This document shows, one piece after another, positions 51,061-62,712 of a DNA stretch of 64,000 bases. The notes under the pieces are model-generated. The model had not been told where the DNA came from and searched no databases. It saw nothing but the letters and a program-made list of their open reading frames with translations. Location of the stretch: contig JAPYMA010002490.1 of assembly GCA_035041965.1 (NCBI GenBank), positions 1 through 64,000 of the forward strand, read 5' to 3'. Origin of the DNA: Anisakis pegreffii (taxonomy: Eukaryota > Nematoda > Chromadorea > Rhabditida > Anisakidae). Every line of letters starts with the position of its first letter. Within the stretch, counting starts at the first letter, position 1. The position numbers and the translations under genes are program-made.

Positions 51061-54000
51061 ATGGAAAGTTCTGAGCAGCAATACGATGTGGTTCCTCCAC
51101 CGCTATCAGAAAGTGGCGATGATCGATATCGTATTCTCGGTGATTTTTTGATATCTTGTTGATGCGTTCGTTCATGAATTGATCCATTAAGTTCAGCCTA
51201 TTTCCTGGTCATAAATTCAAAGAAGTCTAAAGCAAAAACATGCCCAGAAATCCAGTGTCAGAACGGCACACTGAACATTATGCGCATGCATTCGAGGTGG
51301 AACAAGAAGGATGGCAAGAAATTTTAGTTGATTAGCGTATGAAAAGCTGTCGACGAGTTAGATTGCCATCGTATTATTAGCAGAGGGCATATAGGATATC
51401 ACGTACTTTCAGATGCACCATTTTTTGATCCAAGTGATGTTCTATTTCTGAATAACAGTAACCATTGCTTCAAATAGTCAATAATCACTGCCAAATTTCA
51501 CGGCAAAACCTAATTCGTCTTCAGATATTTTCATTAGAATTCGCTATTGTCTCAGCACTTTTTTGCTCTGCATATTCATTAGCATTGAATGTTGATCTTC
51601 GAAACGAGTTAGAATTATGAACAAATCGCTCCGTTTCATCGAAAACATAAAGCAATTCTGTCCTCAGATTCATGGTCTTTGGTGCTTTATTGTGGCTCCT
51701 TTGTGTTTCGGTTCCGTCGGGTGTTCCCGTTTACCATATTAGTTCTTGCTGAACGTATACGAAATCTGTCTGAATTGGATTTGCGCAATGAAACTAGGCT
51801 TGATCACGTTTTGATCAGACGGAATATGTAAAATTTTGGTGCAAATAGAAAAGAGATGGATATATTTCGTGGAGTGATGACACTCCTGTCAATCACGAAT
51901 GGTAGTCATGCGCAACTTACAACAAGGTGACTGACTTCCAAGAGATGCTCACTCATAAACCTTGCTTGAAAAGGAAAAATCGGTCGACACTGTTCCAAGA
52001 TGTGGTTATTTTGTCACGTAATGAATGATTCTGACTTTTAAAATGAATTTTTTTATCAGATGACTCGTCGGCGAATCATTGCTTCGGTGATACGAAACAA
52101 ATCAGCGAAGAAGAAGTCCGTGAAGCACTCTCTCGAGAATCAAAGCGACATAAATATTGGAAAGGAAATGTAGCGAAGAAAATGACTATTGAAAACATCC
52201 AAAATTCAATTTGTTTGCATGTATGAATTTTCTTCTTCGTTCACTTCGACAGATTTGAATTCATCAATTTGCGTATACGCGTTCTGCGATTAAATTCAAT
52301 CGGTGAATCTGTCAAAATTCAGAGAAACATCAATGATACAATTAAAGAAACAGGAAGACTTCACCGTTGAATGAAGCAAAAAATGTTAGCGATTTTCTCA
52401 ATGCGGCCGTGTTAATTAGGTAGAGATTACACTCATCAAGAAACTATGCTGATGAGCAATTATCCGCTCTATTTATAGCTAATGCTGCTTTATCACGCTA
52501 TGCTCTGTTGCATTCAAATGCAAATTCGAGACAAATTAATGACGATCGATTTTATGCTCTACTTTTGAGTGGTGTGATGATGTGTCATATTCGATAGCAA
52601 TAAAGTTCTATAAGGATGAGTAATTGCTTTCAGTCAATACATTTGTCAATTCGTAATTTCAGTATACATTGGAGAGCTTCACAGAAACGCGAAGTACGAG
52701 TAAAGCAACCGAAGGCGTTACCTTGGGACAATTCTTGGGGCATCAAAATTCGGCGAGCAGCAGTGGACTAAGTTGGAATCCTTGGGACTATGAGGTGAAG
52801 CCGAATGAAGAGTTTGTTGATCAGGTCCGTGAAGGATTCTGTTCGAATTTCATTAGTAACACATTCAACAATGATTATATGTCAGTGGCTCTTTTGATGA
52901 CAGTCACCAATTGTGTTTGTTCATTTCTCGTCGCGTCGGCATTCGTTGAGCTCGCAAAAGCACTCAGCTGCTGTAGTTTCCGTAACGTGCGTAATTTGTA
53001 TTGTTTCACCCCAATTTGGCAATGTCCTTCAACATTTGCATATTCTCCTTTGAGTTAGTTCGTGTATTGAAGGAGAGTAAATTTTATCATCTTTTAAGTT
53101 GTACATTCCAGTCGTATGCTCGTAGAATAGAGCTTTTGCGTTTCGTTCGCATCTCTCAATCGCCTTTTGATTGTATGATGCGTTACCTCGACGAAGAATT
53201 CATGTGATAATCACTAATGCAGACTATTGTTCAGTCGATGCCGAGAGTGAATATTATGACTGATATGTTGATTTCCAGGTGAAAGTGATAGAAATGCCGG
53301 GTAGCAGTGAACTAATCACATGCAATTCGTGCAATGCTGAAGGCTTAACGCATTGTTTTTATTGTCGTGGTTACGGTACTGACAAATGTTCATATTGCAG
53401 GTGCTTTACTTCAGTTTCATTCCGCTTTTTTTTTCATTTTAACTCCCATTGGTAGACAACATGACGACATTGCTTGATTTGACACAAACTGACTCATATT
53501 TTGCACATTGCTTTGATCATTCAACCGACTCAATTCGGCGTTCCTTAGCCTTTGCCCTTCTGAAGGAACCTTGAACGCGATTCAGATTCGAAAATAAAAT
53601 ACACAATAAGTGTTTTGGATTGAACTTGCTGCTGTCAAACAAATGAAAATGAACGTTATGACCTTCGGCCAACATAACATTTCATTTTTGTGTCGTACAT
53701 GCGAAAATGCGGTATTTCGGTTCAGCTCTCTCACTTCGCAAGTCTACAGACCTAAATAGGTGGGTTACGAATGATGCAAATGACGAATATTATGGTGCAA
53801 ATGAAACATTGAATGAATTGTTTGTTTGTAATCAAACTAATTATAGAGGAACAGGTATGAAAGCTGGTGTCGCGCATCCAGCCGTATATACCCATCCTAT
53901 GATTGGCACATTCCCTCATGTTAGTTCAGTTTCCTCTTTCACCTTATTCACTAGTCTTTTTTTTGAAGAATGCGATGGTACCGTACGTTCCTATCCAACA

Positions 54001-56207
54001 CTTCATTTGCATATTTCTCACTCCGTCAGAACGCAATAAAAGTACTCCAGTGCGGAGTTGGAGTATTGTTGCAATTGAATTCTCTCGTTGTCAATTTTCA
54101 TTTCAGTTCATGTCTTGAATAGACGGCATTGCTTTTCCTTTTTCAGTCTGACCTCACTCGTGGTTATCCCGGTTCCGGGACTGCCATTATTCGTCCGACA
54201 TCCAGTGGCCTTTCGTACGGTGTTGGAACACCGATTCATTTCATGGCCAAAGCCGGTGTTCCTCCGCCCGGTATCGGTCATCACGATTTTTGCTATTTTT
54301 GTCATGGACGAGGAATCAGCGAGTGTACATATTGTAAAGGTCACGGTAAAAAGCCGTGTTCTGCGTGTGGAGGTAGTGGTAGTCTACGGTCGTATACCAA
54401 ACTGCGTGTCTATTTGTGAGTTTCTCTCATGTTTTGACCCGTTTATCAACTGGTCTCATTAAGTCTTGCTGGATTTCAGGCATTTCAGTTTGATACAGAT
54501 TTCTTCATTTGTCTGTCAAAGATCATTCAAGCCATGATCATTTTGCTAATTAATTGAATCAATATAATGAATAGCTATTCACGAATACTCCGCTGATTAC
54601 AAGGCCTGCTTCATTTTTTCGGTGCACAGTTGATTCCGTACGAGAAGTTCTTTATCACTAAACACGAGCAGGGTTTACAAGAACTACTCGGAAACTTTCC
54701 CCTTTCTCACTGAAAGTCATACTTTCCTATGATGGAGTCCTGTCATTTTGTAATTTTTGAATTTCATGCTATCTTATGATCCACCATCAATGTGTCACCA
54801 ATTGCTGAATTGAATTACAAACTATAAGACGTGATCTAATTTTCTCGATATTTCAGTGCGGTCGAAAGGACCGACTTCTATACCGAATGTGAAATTCCCG
54901 AGAAGTTGTTGCAGAAAGTTGACGGCTACACCATTCTCAGTGAATGCCGTCCACATGTGAGTTATTTCAATTTGTTTTGCTTTATGACAAACAACAATCC
55001 AAAACTCTTTCTCAATGCTCATTTGGAAAACGGCTAATCGATCAACGAACTGAATGTCACACAAGAAAACAGTGAAGGATCTCATTCAGAAGTCATAAAT
55101 TATTTCTGTCTTATATGATTGGCTAAAACTTAATGCCGGCCTTGAAAAAAGATCAACACATAGATCGAACGTATTGACTGTTACTTGTTTGATTCACGAT
55201 AGGCACAATAGATTTTTATCTCTGACGTGAAAAGTTTTGATTTTATAAGCATGCAAGTATTCTTGTTCATTTGTTGAACAAGCGACAAATGAAATCACTT
55301 CAAGAGTTGATGACATCTGTTTGGTCTAACCGAGCATCGACTTTGCGAATTGGTTAAGAAATGCATTCACGTTCGATTGTAAAAACGCTTTTAGTTAGAT
55401 GTTGTGTTCTTGCTGAGCAACTCGTTGGCTCTGAACATTAGCTTCTCTAACTTTCAATTCAATCAGCTACTAAAAAACTCGCTTTCTTTAGGTACTACCA
55501 CTGAAGAATCATCCCGTGAAGGAAATTGTCGAGAATAGTCGACGAATTTGTGCAGCACATTTGCAAAAGAGTTTAGGAACATGTCGCGTCATCAAGGTAT
55601 GCATGCACTGATCTTCAACTCTGATTATCGCATTATACGTTCACTGTGGAGTAGCATAACCCAAATTGCTTCGCTCATTGCGACTATCAGTCATTCGCTA
55701 TTCGATGCAGTGAATCTGAAAATAATCTCAAAACATTTATCTTAACAAGTGACTCTTCTCTTCATTCAAATGGTTCCAATATGGCTCACCTTAATATCAA
55801 CCCAGTCAGACTGTTGCAGTTTGTAGCATTATTGTGTGTCCGAACATCAATATATCTCCCCGATCCCTATCGTACATTATTCCAGCTACAAGCACAAGCC
55901 AACACAATTCATCTAATGTGATTTCTCGCCCTTCCTGAAATGTTTTCGCCTTACTGAAGGCTTGCAATGTTCGAGCAATTTTTGAAAATCATCGAGTAAA
56001 TTCACCGAATAATCCATACAAGTGGCATGTTGATCAATGTTTCTTTCTAAACGTTTGCAAGTATTTCAGCAACGTCAGTGTTTGTTGGGAATTCCAATTG
56101 CACGAGTACAATTCCGATTGGGATCGCGATGTGGTTTCTTCTGGGTTTATGGCACTGAACTGTGCTGTTTTATTCCCAACTACCCTGCCAAATGTTCCAT
56201 TCTTTAG
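51061..56207 (+). CDS. SSUH2: SSUH2 homologue with DnaJ-type cysteine-rich motifs
   Basis: Nine exons: 51061-51139, 52060-52220, 52663-52824, 53279-53400, 53847-53919, 54147-54415, 54857-54956, 55492-55596, 56070-56207; 402 aa, all junction phases consistent. Six CxxC pairs are seen, five of them in CxxCxGxG-like motifs typical of DnaJ cysteine-rich zinc sites: C149/C152, C160/C163, C171/C174, C248/C251, C259/C262, C270/C273. Upstream, ISEEEVREAL followed by YTLESFTETR matches the conserved region before the cysteine cluster of vertebrate SSUH2. The C-terminal part has the hydrophobic FFWVYGTE block and a Cys pair near the end, as in the vertebrate protein. Molecular function is unknown; in humans SSUH2 has been linked to odontogenesis. 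Unusual here is a 73-residue spacer between the third and fourth CxxC pairs, rich in Gly and Pro; the human protein has only a short linker. The start ATG is the first after an in-frame stop and acceptor. Confidence 0.92.
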
Positions 56208-57905
56208 TTTTTCTTCCAGTTGTGTCATTCACTGCTGATACATCCATAATTTTATCGTCATTTCGCCGCATTTATCATGATTATTAAATCGCATTTATCA
56301 TGATTCCTTTTCCATTGCTTCAATTCACTGTGATTTATCTCTCTCGCTTCAAATACAAATTTCTCAACATCCCTTTTAACAAGAAAGATTCTAGAAGTGC
56401 TAGAAAACTCTCAAAATATGGTCTATGTTCCTTGCCAACTGATTTGTTTCTTGATAATTACTGCACCTTCTCGATATTTCATAAAGCGTACAGTTTCGTA
56501 CATAACAATGCATCACTCAATAATGAGAAATTTTGTTGACGTGGATAACCCATTCCATGGAATCCGACGTTTCACAAAATGTTAAAATATTAATATAAAC
56601 GAATGCTATTGAAATAACACGCAAAATGCTGACGAAATTGCTGATGAGCAGATCAGAATTTGTGGAATCCAAAGCGATGAAATGAATATGAATTTAATTT
56701 TTTCTTTTTCAACAGTTCGCTTCGAATTCGAATTTATTCGCCGCTCATCTTGTAATCTGATTAAACATCATAACAGTATCGGCTGCTAATATTTCTCCAG
56801 TCTGGTAGCGTTTAAGCTGAGTGAAATCGTGATCGACACCAAGCTGCACTTGACAACACTTCATGTAGGTAATCACAAAATGGAATTTTAAGTTATCAAA
56901 CTAAACTTAATATGTATTCACTCTTACGGCATCAAATGAAATAACTAAACAATTGGCCTGGTCGGTCAAGGATTTGTTTCAGTTTGGATGTTATTTTTTC
57001 AAGTCAGATATGTGATAATCTAACGATCACATGTGTAACACATTCTGTAACGATAGCCAAAATAACCAAAGTTTTCTAATTGTAAGGTTTCCGCTTCAAT
57101 TTCAAGTTTGTGTGCTTGTGTCAATTCGATATCATGACATATTTATTCGGAGCGATGCATTCTGCGATCGAATTGGTAGGGTTCATCCAGAAAAAAATGC
57201 TGCGACAATAAATTTGTCCAAGCTGTATTCATTTCTTACGTGAAACACTTCAAACCAATCAGTTTCAATTGCAAAGAAGCGAGTTACGAGACATTGATAT
57301 GCGTATCTGTAAAGAAAGTTGATTTGTTTCTCTAGTTATTAATTGAGAATACGGACGGTATCTTCCTAGTCTGATAAAATCGAATTTTACAATATGTTTC
57401 GCCATAATTCACGCAACCAACTGTTTGTTATTGATTGTGATAGTTATATATGGAATCGAAGAAAAATCGCGATGCATGTTTAAAGTTGTTGGTTCCACTA
57501 GAAAGGAGGTGTTTAGTAGCGGAAAATATGATGGCCAACAGAGCGCCAGCAGTTTTTAGCTGATACGTAATGAAATTTCAGCGTATTACTGATCTACTCG
57601 TGATGCTCTACGGCCACTGCGCAGCTATCGTAATTTATTTCCCTATGAACATGCATTTCTACGTTTAATTACGGTTGATGTCGTGATCAATGTTGTATGC
57701 CCGAATAAAATGCTTTTTTCATCAAGTTTCCAAGAACAATGCGATATAATTTGCATTCTCACAGGATGTGATAGTTCGAAGGTGACCGAATAACAGAGAA
57801 TGGCTTGGTGCTGAAAAAGCCCACCATGCCCGTTTGCGAAAATTTGAAGCTCAGTTCAGAATTTAAGTGCTTCATTTAAGGGCACTGATAAATTTGTTAT
57901 ATGCA
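56208..57905. other. Intergenic after SSUH2
   Basis: AT-rich, with no supported exon. It should contain the SSUH2 3' UTR; no canonical AATAAA stands out immediately after the stop. Confidence 0.5.
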
Positions 57906-58068
57906 TCATTCAGTTGTTCTTATTTGCTTTGAACCAGCACACAGTAATCGAGCAAGTTGGCGTGCTTGTTCGCCGTTATCGGTAAGTTCGACCAATCTCG
58001 AACGTACGGTTCGGTTCGTGTCAACAGTTTGCTCGTAAACCAACACACAGTTTCCCACAGTTATGGGT
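57906..58068 (-). CDS. Orphan terminal exon of an unidentified minus-strand gene
   Basis: Reading the minus strand, a good acceptor (CATTTCAG) ends at 58069 and is followed by one leftover base, 53 codons and a TGA at 57908-57906. The peptide has a balanced, protein-like composition, with PITVGNCVLVYEQ near the start and RSRLVELTDNGEQARQLARL toward the end, possibly an amphipathic helix. The base composition is less AT-rich than its surroundings. No upstream exon was found to the right, where the sequence enters repeats. I do not recognise the family. It may be the last exon of a gene with a long intron, or a retained fragment of a broken gene. Confidence 0.4.
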
Positions 58069-58219
58069 CTGAAATGAACTGATTTGTTCAATCCGGAGCA
58101 CAAACCTAGTGAATACATAAAATAACGGCTCCAATGATCAAATGCTATTGAAGTCCAAAGTATGATGCAGTTGTTTCATCTTTCACTTATGGCCTTTCTC
58201 CTATTAATGGTACTACTTA

Positions 58220-58560
58220 ATATGACGCACTTCGGTTATTCACATTCCCGTATGATCACTATAGATCAATTGAGAGGCTATACATAACTATAGAAATTTG
58301 AGTTTGATGTATTCAAGCTCACCGTCTTCTCAGCTTTGCCCAGAAACATATCACCATTTATACAACGTTCGATCGAGCAGAATCTCTTCTTTGTAATATT
58401 GAAATATTGGCTTGAAAATTTAAACCTTGCGAGGAGATATATCAATTTTTGTGATGCTGTTTGAGTTAAGAGATTCAAGCCTACCGTACCCTCAGCTTTG
58501 AACAGTAACATATCAATTTCTTCACAACAATCGATCGAGCAGAACCTCTGGTTAGGAAAA
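58220..58560 (-). repeat. Inverted dispersed copy of the 8-10 kb array unit
   Basis: Read on the minus strand, this segment contains GAGATTCTGCTCGATCGA, a GATATGTTTCTGGGCAAAG-like block, AAGACGGT...GCTTGAA and GATCTATAGTGAT in the same order as in the array at 7980-10420. A second partial unit (58440-58560) has AAGAAATTGATATGTTACT followed by a GGGTACGGTAGGCTTGAA word. The match to the unit at 8760-8840 is close, so this is the same family about 48 kb away in opposite orientation. Confidence 0.85.
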
Positions 58561-59752
58561 TCATATATTGCAGAAACCTCAAGATGAAATGATAAAAATC
58601 CATGATTTTACCAAAAAAATGGTGATGACGATTTGTTAGCATTATGAAACTTTACGCGAGCAACTGTTAAACATTGAAATTCAAAACATCGAAAATTACC
58701 TTACGATTTAATTGCTGATATTATGCTATCCGCAATTTTTTATCGAAGGATGTGACTCATGATCAACATGCACTTATGGACATCGATATCTAATAAAGAC
58801 TCAAAACTATCATAAAACAAACGATCAATTGCTAACTGTTCTGTTCTGTTCCGCTCTTTAAGTGCACTCTTCAACTGTCGATTCTATTCTGCGCGTTCTG
58901 TTTTTGGAACTCTTCTATTGTATTTCTCGGAATAGAACGAAAATAGAACGTCTTGAATGGAATTGAAACATTACTAGCTACCAGAAGGAACTTGTACCTT
59001 TGCAACCAGTACAGTCTTTGCAACAGGACATTGTTATTAAACCTCGAGTGGAAGATATAATACATTACAGTATGGCGTCTGCTGTTTTTTTATGTTTGAT
59101 GTTAGGAACTGTCAGTTTGAACGTTTCAATAAACGTTCAATGTTCGAATATTTTATTGCTTTTCTTCTTCCACATCGACGACGAACGAAAAAGTTCGATA
59201 GCTAACGAAAGCAGGAAATTATCATAAGATTTACCATGAACAGCACACAATCGCTTTTTTACAAAAAAAAAGCAATGGCGAGTGAACATGAAATCTGTCA
59301 TTTGTATGCTAAAACAACACACTGTTGAGCAATGTTGTTGAAGATATCACTACCACTGATTATTTGATTCACGATCAATAGCGTAATTAAAATGCAGCCG
59401 AATTTGGAAGAGGATACATTTTGGAGATATATAATATATAAATACACTTTCCTTACTACCTTTGAAGGATAGCTGAATGGTTGCTGATGTACTGCTCTGT
59501 GATTTCCGAGCATGTAAAATAGGCATTTTGTTTTTTTGCATTTCATCATGGTAGGACGATTAGCTAGTCCCTACGGGTGCTGATTAGCTTTCATTGAATT
59601 CACTGATAAGGGCGCACTGATAGCGATAACCTTTGGCATACTTACTATTAATCAAATTGTTGCATGGTAACCACTAGTAGAGGAAACGGTTCGTTAGGTA
59701 CATAAAGACGGAGACGTTAGAACAGCATATTATCAGTTGCATCATTTTGCAA

Positions 59753-59804
59753 ATGTTGCTTAGAGTTGTTTTTGCTCTCTTGGTTGCTTTTAATCCAAAA
59801 ATTG
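59753..59804 (+). pseudogene. Signal-peptide exon of a probably decayed secreted-protein copy
   Basis: ATG at 59753 starts 17 codons of a hydrophobic leader (MLLRVVFALLVAF then a polar stretch), ending at a GTAGGT donor after 59804. It aligns with the intact-looking exon at 61630-61672 but has a 9-nt in-frame insertion, and its TATA-like box has changed to CATAAAG. The downstream P block (59836-60730) carries many stops in all alignments to the other copies, so a full protein is unlikely. Confidence 0.5.
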
Positions 59805-61577
59805 GTAGGTTGAGTAACAGTCTTTCCACAATCCTTGCAGAAACCTCAGTCATCCTTCGGTGATATAATATTAATCCATCGTTTGACGAAAAATCGTGGT
59901 GAATATTTATCAGCATTGTGAAACTTCATCCCAGCCAAAATTATCAGGCGTTGTTGGCTGTCATTACACTACTCGCAATTTGTTAATCAAACAGCTGTGA
60001 CTCAACATGCATTGTTGAACTGTTATATCTAACGAAGGGTCGAAACTATTGTGGCTTGAACGTTGATACCTCATAAAGACACGAACGAAACCATCTTAAG
60101 ACAAACTATGAATTGCATTCTGTTCTGCCCTGTTCCGCTCTTCAAGTGCACTATTCAGCTGTCTATTTTATCCGGCGCGCTCTGATTTTCAGACTGTTGT
60201 ATTCTATTCCTTAGAATAGAACAGGCGTAGAACATATCCACTGGAATAGAAATATCACCTTGCATTAGCAGAAATCTGTAGCCATACACCTGCTGCAATC
60301 CGTGCAATATTTCATCATCATTATTCCTTGATTGAATGATATGATGCATTTCACTAAGGGGTTTGCTGGTTTTCCGGCTGATGATGTGAGCAGTCAGTTT
60401 TTAATGTCTCAGTAAATGTTCATTGTTCGAATATTATCGCTTTCTAACTTTTATGACGATCACGAGAGAGAAAGGTTTCATATCTGAACAAAGTACGAGA
60501 TTACCTTAAAAATAAACGATGGATTGCACGCATAATCACATTTTCTACAAAGAAAGAATTGGCAAGAGAATATGAAGGCACTTTTTTGTATGCAATCAGA
60601 ACACAATGCTGAACAATGTCCTTTAAGATATCATCACAACTAATTATTTGAATCACGATCAATATCTTAATGAAAATGCAACCGAATTTGGAAGAGGATA
60701 CATTTTGGAGAAATATAATATCCTCGACCAGAATTCAGTTGTGAAATAATTCCAGAATTCCATAGCGCTCATAACTAACACTCCTGGTGAATGTTTGTAG
60801 CATTACTGGAAACGACTGAATCTTGGCTGCAAGGTTATATAAGTGTTCCTCACTAATTTTGTCTCTTAGGGCAGAGAGAATTTCAATTATCTTAGTATAT
60901 ATACCAATTTTGACTATTCCGCCTTTCTGTTCAATCCGATTTTACTTCTTCATTTTTTCATATCCATTTTGTTCTGTTCCTCTCTCCAGTTGCGTTGTGC
61001 TCTTCTATTGTAGACGTCAGCTTATTGTTCGTGAAGATTTTGGTTGGAATAAACAGATCACTGTGCATGAACAGCGATTTGCATCTTTAGAACAACTGCA
61101 ATGTTTGCAACAAAATATTGATATGACTACTCTATGGGATAACTGATTCATTGCTGATGTATTGCTTCGGTGAATCTTTGAAATATTCATTCTGCTTTTT
61201 ATTCAATCGTGGTACGAGGAATAGGCGTTGATGAAGGGTGCTGAAAATTCATTTATTTTCTTACTCAATCAGCAAATCCAACTCATTACGAATTAGCGCC
61301 TCTCTATTATCACCAAATCACACATTCTTCTTTGTTTGGCATCTTTTTTCCGCACAGCTGACAACCATAGCGTTGATAATCATCAGTCTTCATGAAATTA
61401 CAACTTCGATTATTGATATGTTTGGCGATCAAAGAGTTTTTGCCTTTTGCATCTAAGTATACTGACAAAGTTTCATTGGGTGCACTGATAAGGGCGCACT
61501 GATGTCGATAATGTTTCGTAATTTTTCATCAAACTCTCGCATGGGCACCGGTGGTAAAGGTAACGGGTAACTATGAG

Positions 61578-61585
61578 TATAAAAG
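61578..61585 (+). promoter_or_regulatory. TATA box of the small secreted-protein gene
   Basis: TATAAAAG, 45 bp before the ATG at 61630. With initiation about 30 bp downstream, the leader would be only some 15-20 nt. Confidence 0.6.
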
Positions 61586-61629
61586 CGGAGTATTTGAACA
61601 GCAACACCATCACTTGCATCATTTCGCAA

Positions 61630-62712
61630 ATGTCGCTCGCAGTTATTTGTGCTCTCTTGGTTGCTTCCATTGGTAGGTTTCTTGAATTTTGGAGATCCTG
61701 AACCAGTTCTAGAGTAGCGAAACGGATAAGATCACCTTCATCGTCTTGCAAATTCCACGACAACAATTATTCACTCCGATGATAGGAATGATCGTTTACA
61801 GCACTGCTTATCAATGCTCATTTTGTTAGACTGACATCAGTAAGGCTCATTTATCGAATCATTGTAGATGGGCGCAGATAATATTAATGAAAAATCTTCA
61901 GATTTTTTAGAACCTCTTTATCTACACTTCATCGCGAACAATTTACAGAAGCAAGTAACGGTTTTGGGCTGACATTCCAGCAGAAACACCAACAGTTCAT
62001 ATTACCGAAACTCTCTGAAGAGCAGCGGCAATCGAAGGAAACTTGTAATGATACTGCTGATTTCAACGTTGGTTTAGTTCCAATTCAGTTGTTTTTGTGC
62101 GTATACCAATTCTTTCGTATTTTGCATGATTATAAATCCATCCCTCATTAACGTTATAGTGAGGATTTATTTGGAGCAGTCATGAAATCAGGGCGGGCTA
62201 TAGGCGTCGAATGTTCCGAAATGAGACTCAGGTTGACATTTATGATCAAACAGAGTTTCGATTCGAATTTGTTCTGAATTCGGCTTTCAGCGATGCCTTG
62301 CTATTAGTAATCACAGTGCAATGAGCTGCTGAGGTGTTTTTCACTGAAGAATCCATTCCTCAAACTACTTTTATATGAAATGCAGAGTTAGATGTACTTT
62401 TGCAATGCGATTGTATTGCATTGTACATTTGAGAGGCATTCGGCAGTTCAGCGTTCGTCAAGTGTTAAGTTAACGTTCGATGGATTTCATTCGTTGTTGA
62501 TCAAAGTTAAATCGTTGCTTTGCATAGCGAAAGAAGTCCAAAAATTGTTGGTACTGTTGAATGTCAAAAAAACTCATTTTTAGAAATTCGCTGATTGTAT
62601 GAAGAACTTCGTAGGTGCGTTCGGTTTGATTATGACTAATGGAACATTGCCATTCTTCGTTGATCTCTACACTGCTATTATGGAAAAGGACAGAACCGTT
62701 GCATGCAAGTAA
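61630..62712 (+). CDS. Putative small secreted protein, family unknown
   Basis: Proposed exons: 61630-61672, 61949-62067, 62584-62712; 96 aa. Exon 1 encodes a signal peptide (MSLAVICALLVAS) and ends at a GTAGGT donor. Exon 2 follows TTTACAG in the right phase and is polar and Gln-rich, with one Cys. Exon 3 follows CATTTTTAG and encodes ADCMKNFVGAF, a hydrophobic middle, and VACK before a TAA. After cleavage the mature protein would be about 80 residues with three cysteines, probably exported. Exons 1 and 3 are convincing; the exon 2 donor (GTTGGT after AAC) is weak, and an extra exon before 62584 is possible. Neighbouring diverged copies make this a tandem family, as often seen for fast-evolving secreted proteins. 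I do not recognise the domain. Confidence 0.5.

Larger units (their letters stand above)
58571..61690. repeat. Tandem segmental duplication around a small secreted-protein locus
   Basis: Block P occurs at about 58571-59450 and 59836-60730 (period about 1.28 kb) and continues in a third, more diverged copy after 61870. Block Q, which carries a promoter and a signal-peptide exon, occurs at about 59460-59830 and 61130-61690. Shared words include GTTCTGTTC..CCGCTCTT (58840, 60120), CCGAATTTGGAAGAGGATAC (59398, 60681), AAGGGCGCACTGAT (59607, 61489) and GCTCTCTTGGTTGCTT (59773, 61651). A fragment of P recurs at 60940-61125. The arrangement is Q-P units in tandem on the plus strand, the first unit lacking Q. 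Confidence 0.8.

Noticed and set aside
60823..61146. ORF ending in CRRQLIVREDFGWNKQ, resembling the start of a TGF-beta ligand domain
   Set aside because: The segment is a diverged copy of the P block at 58.86-59.04 and 60.1-60.35 kb, where homologous frames are broken. The downstream cysteine spacing of TGF-beta ligands is absent, so the resemblance is probably chance.
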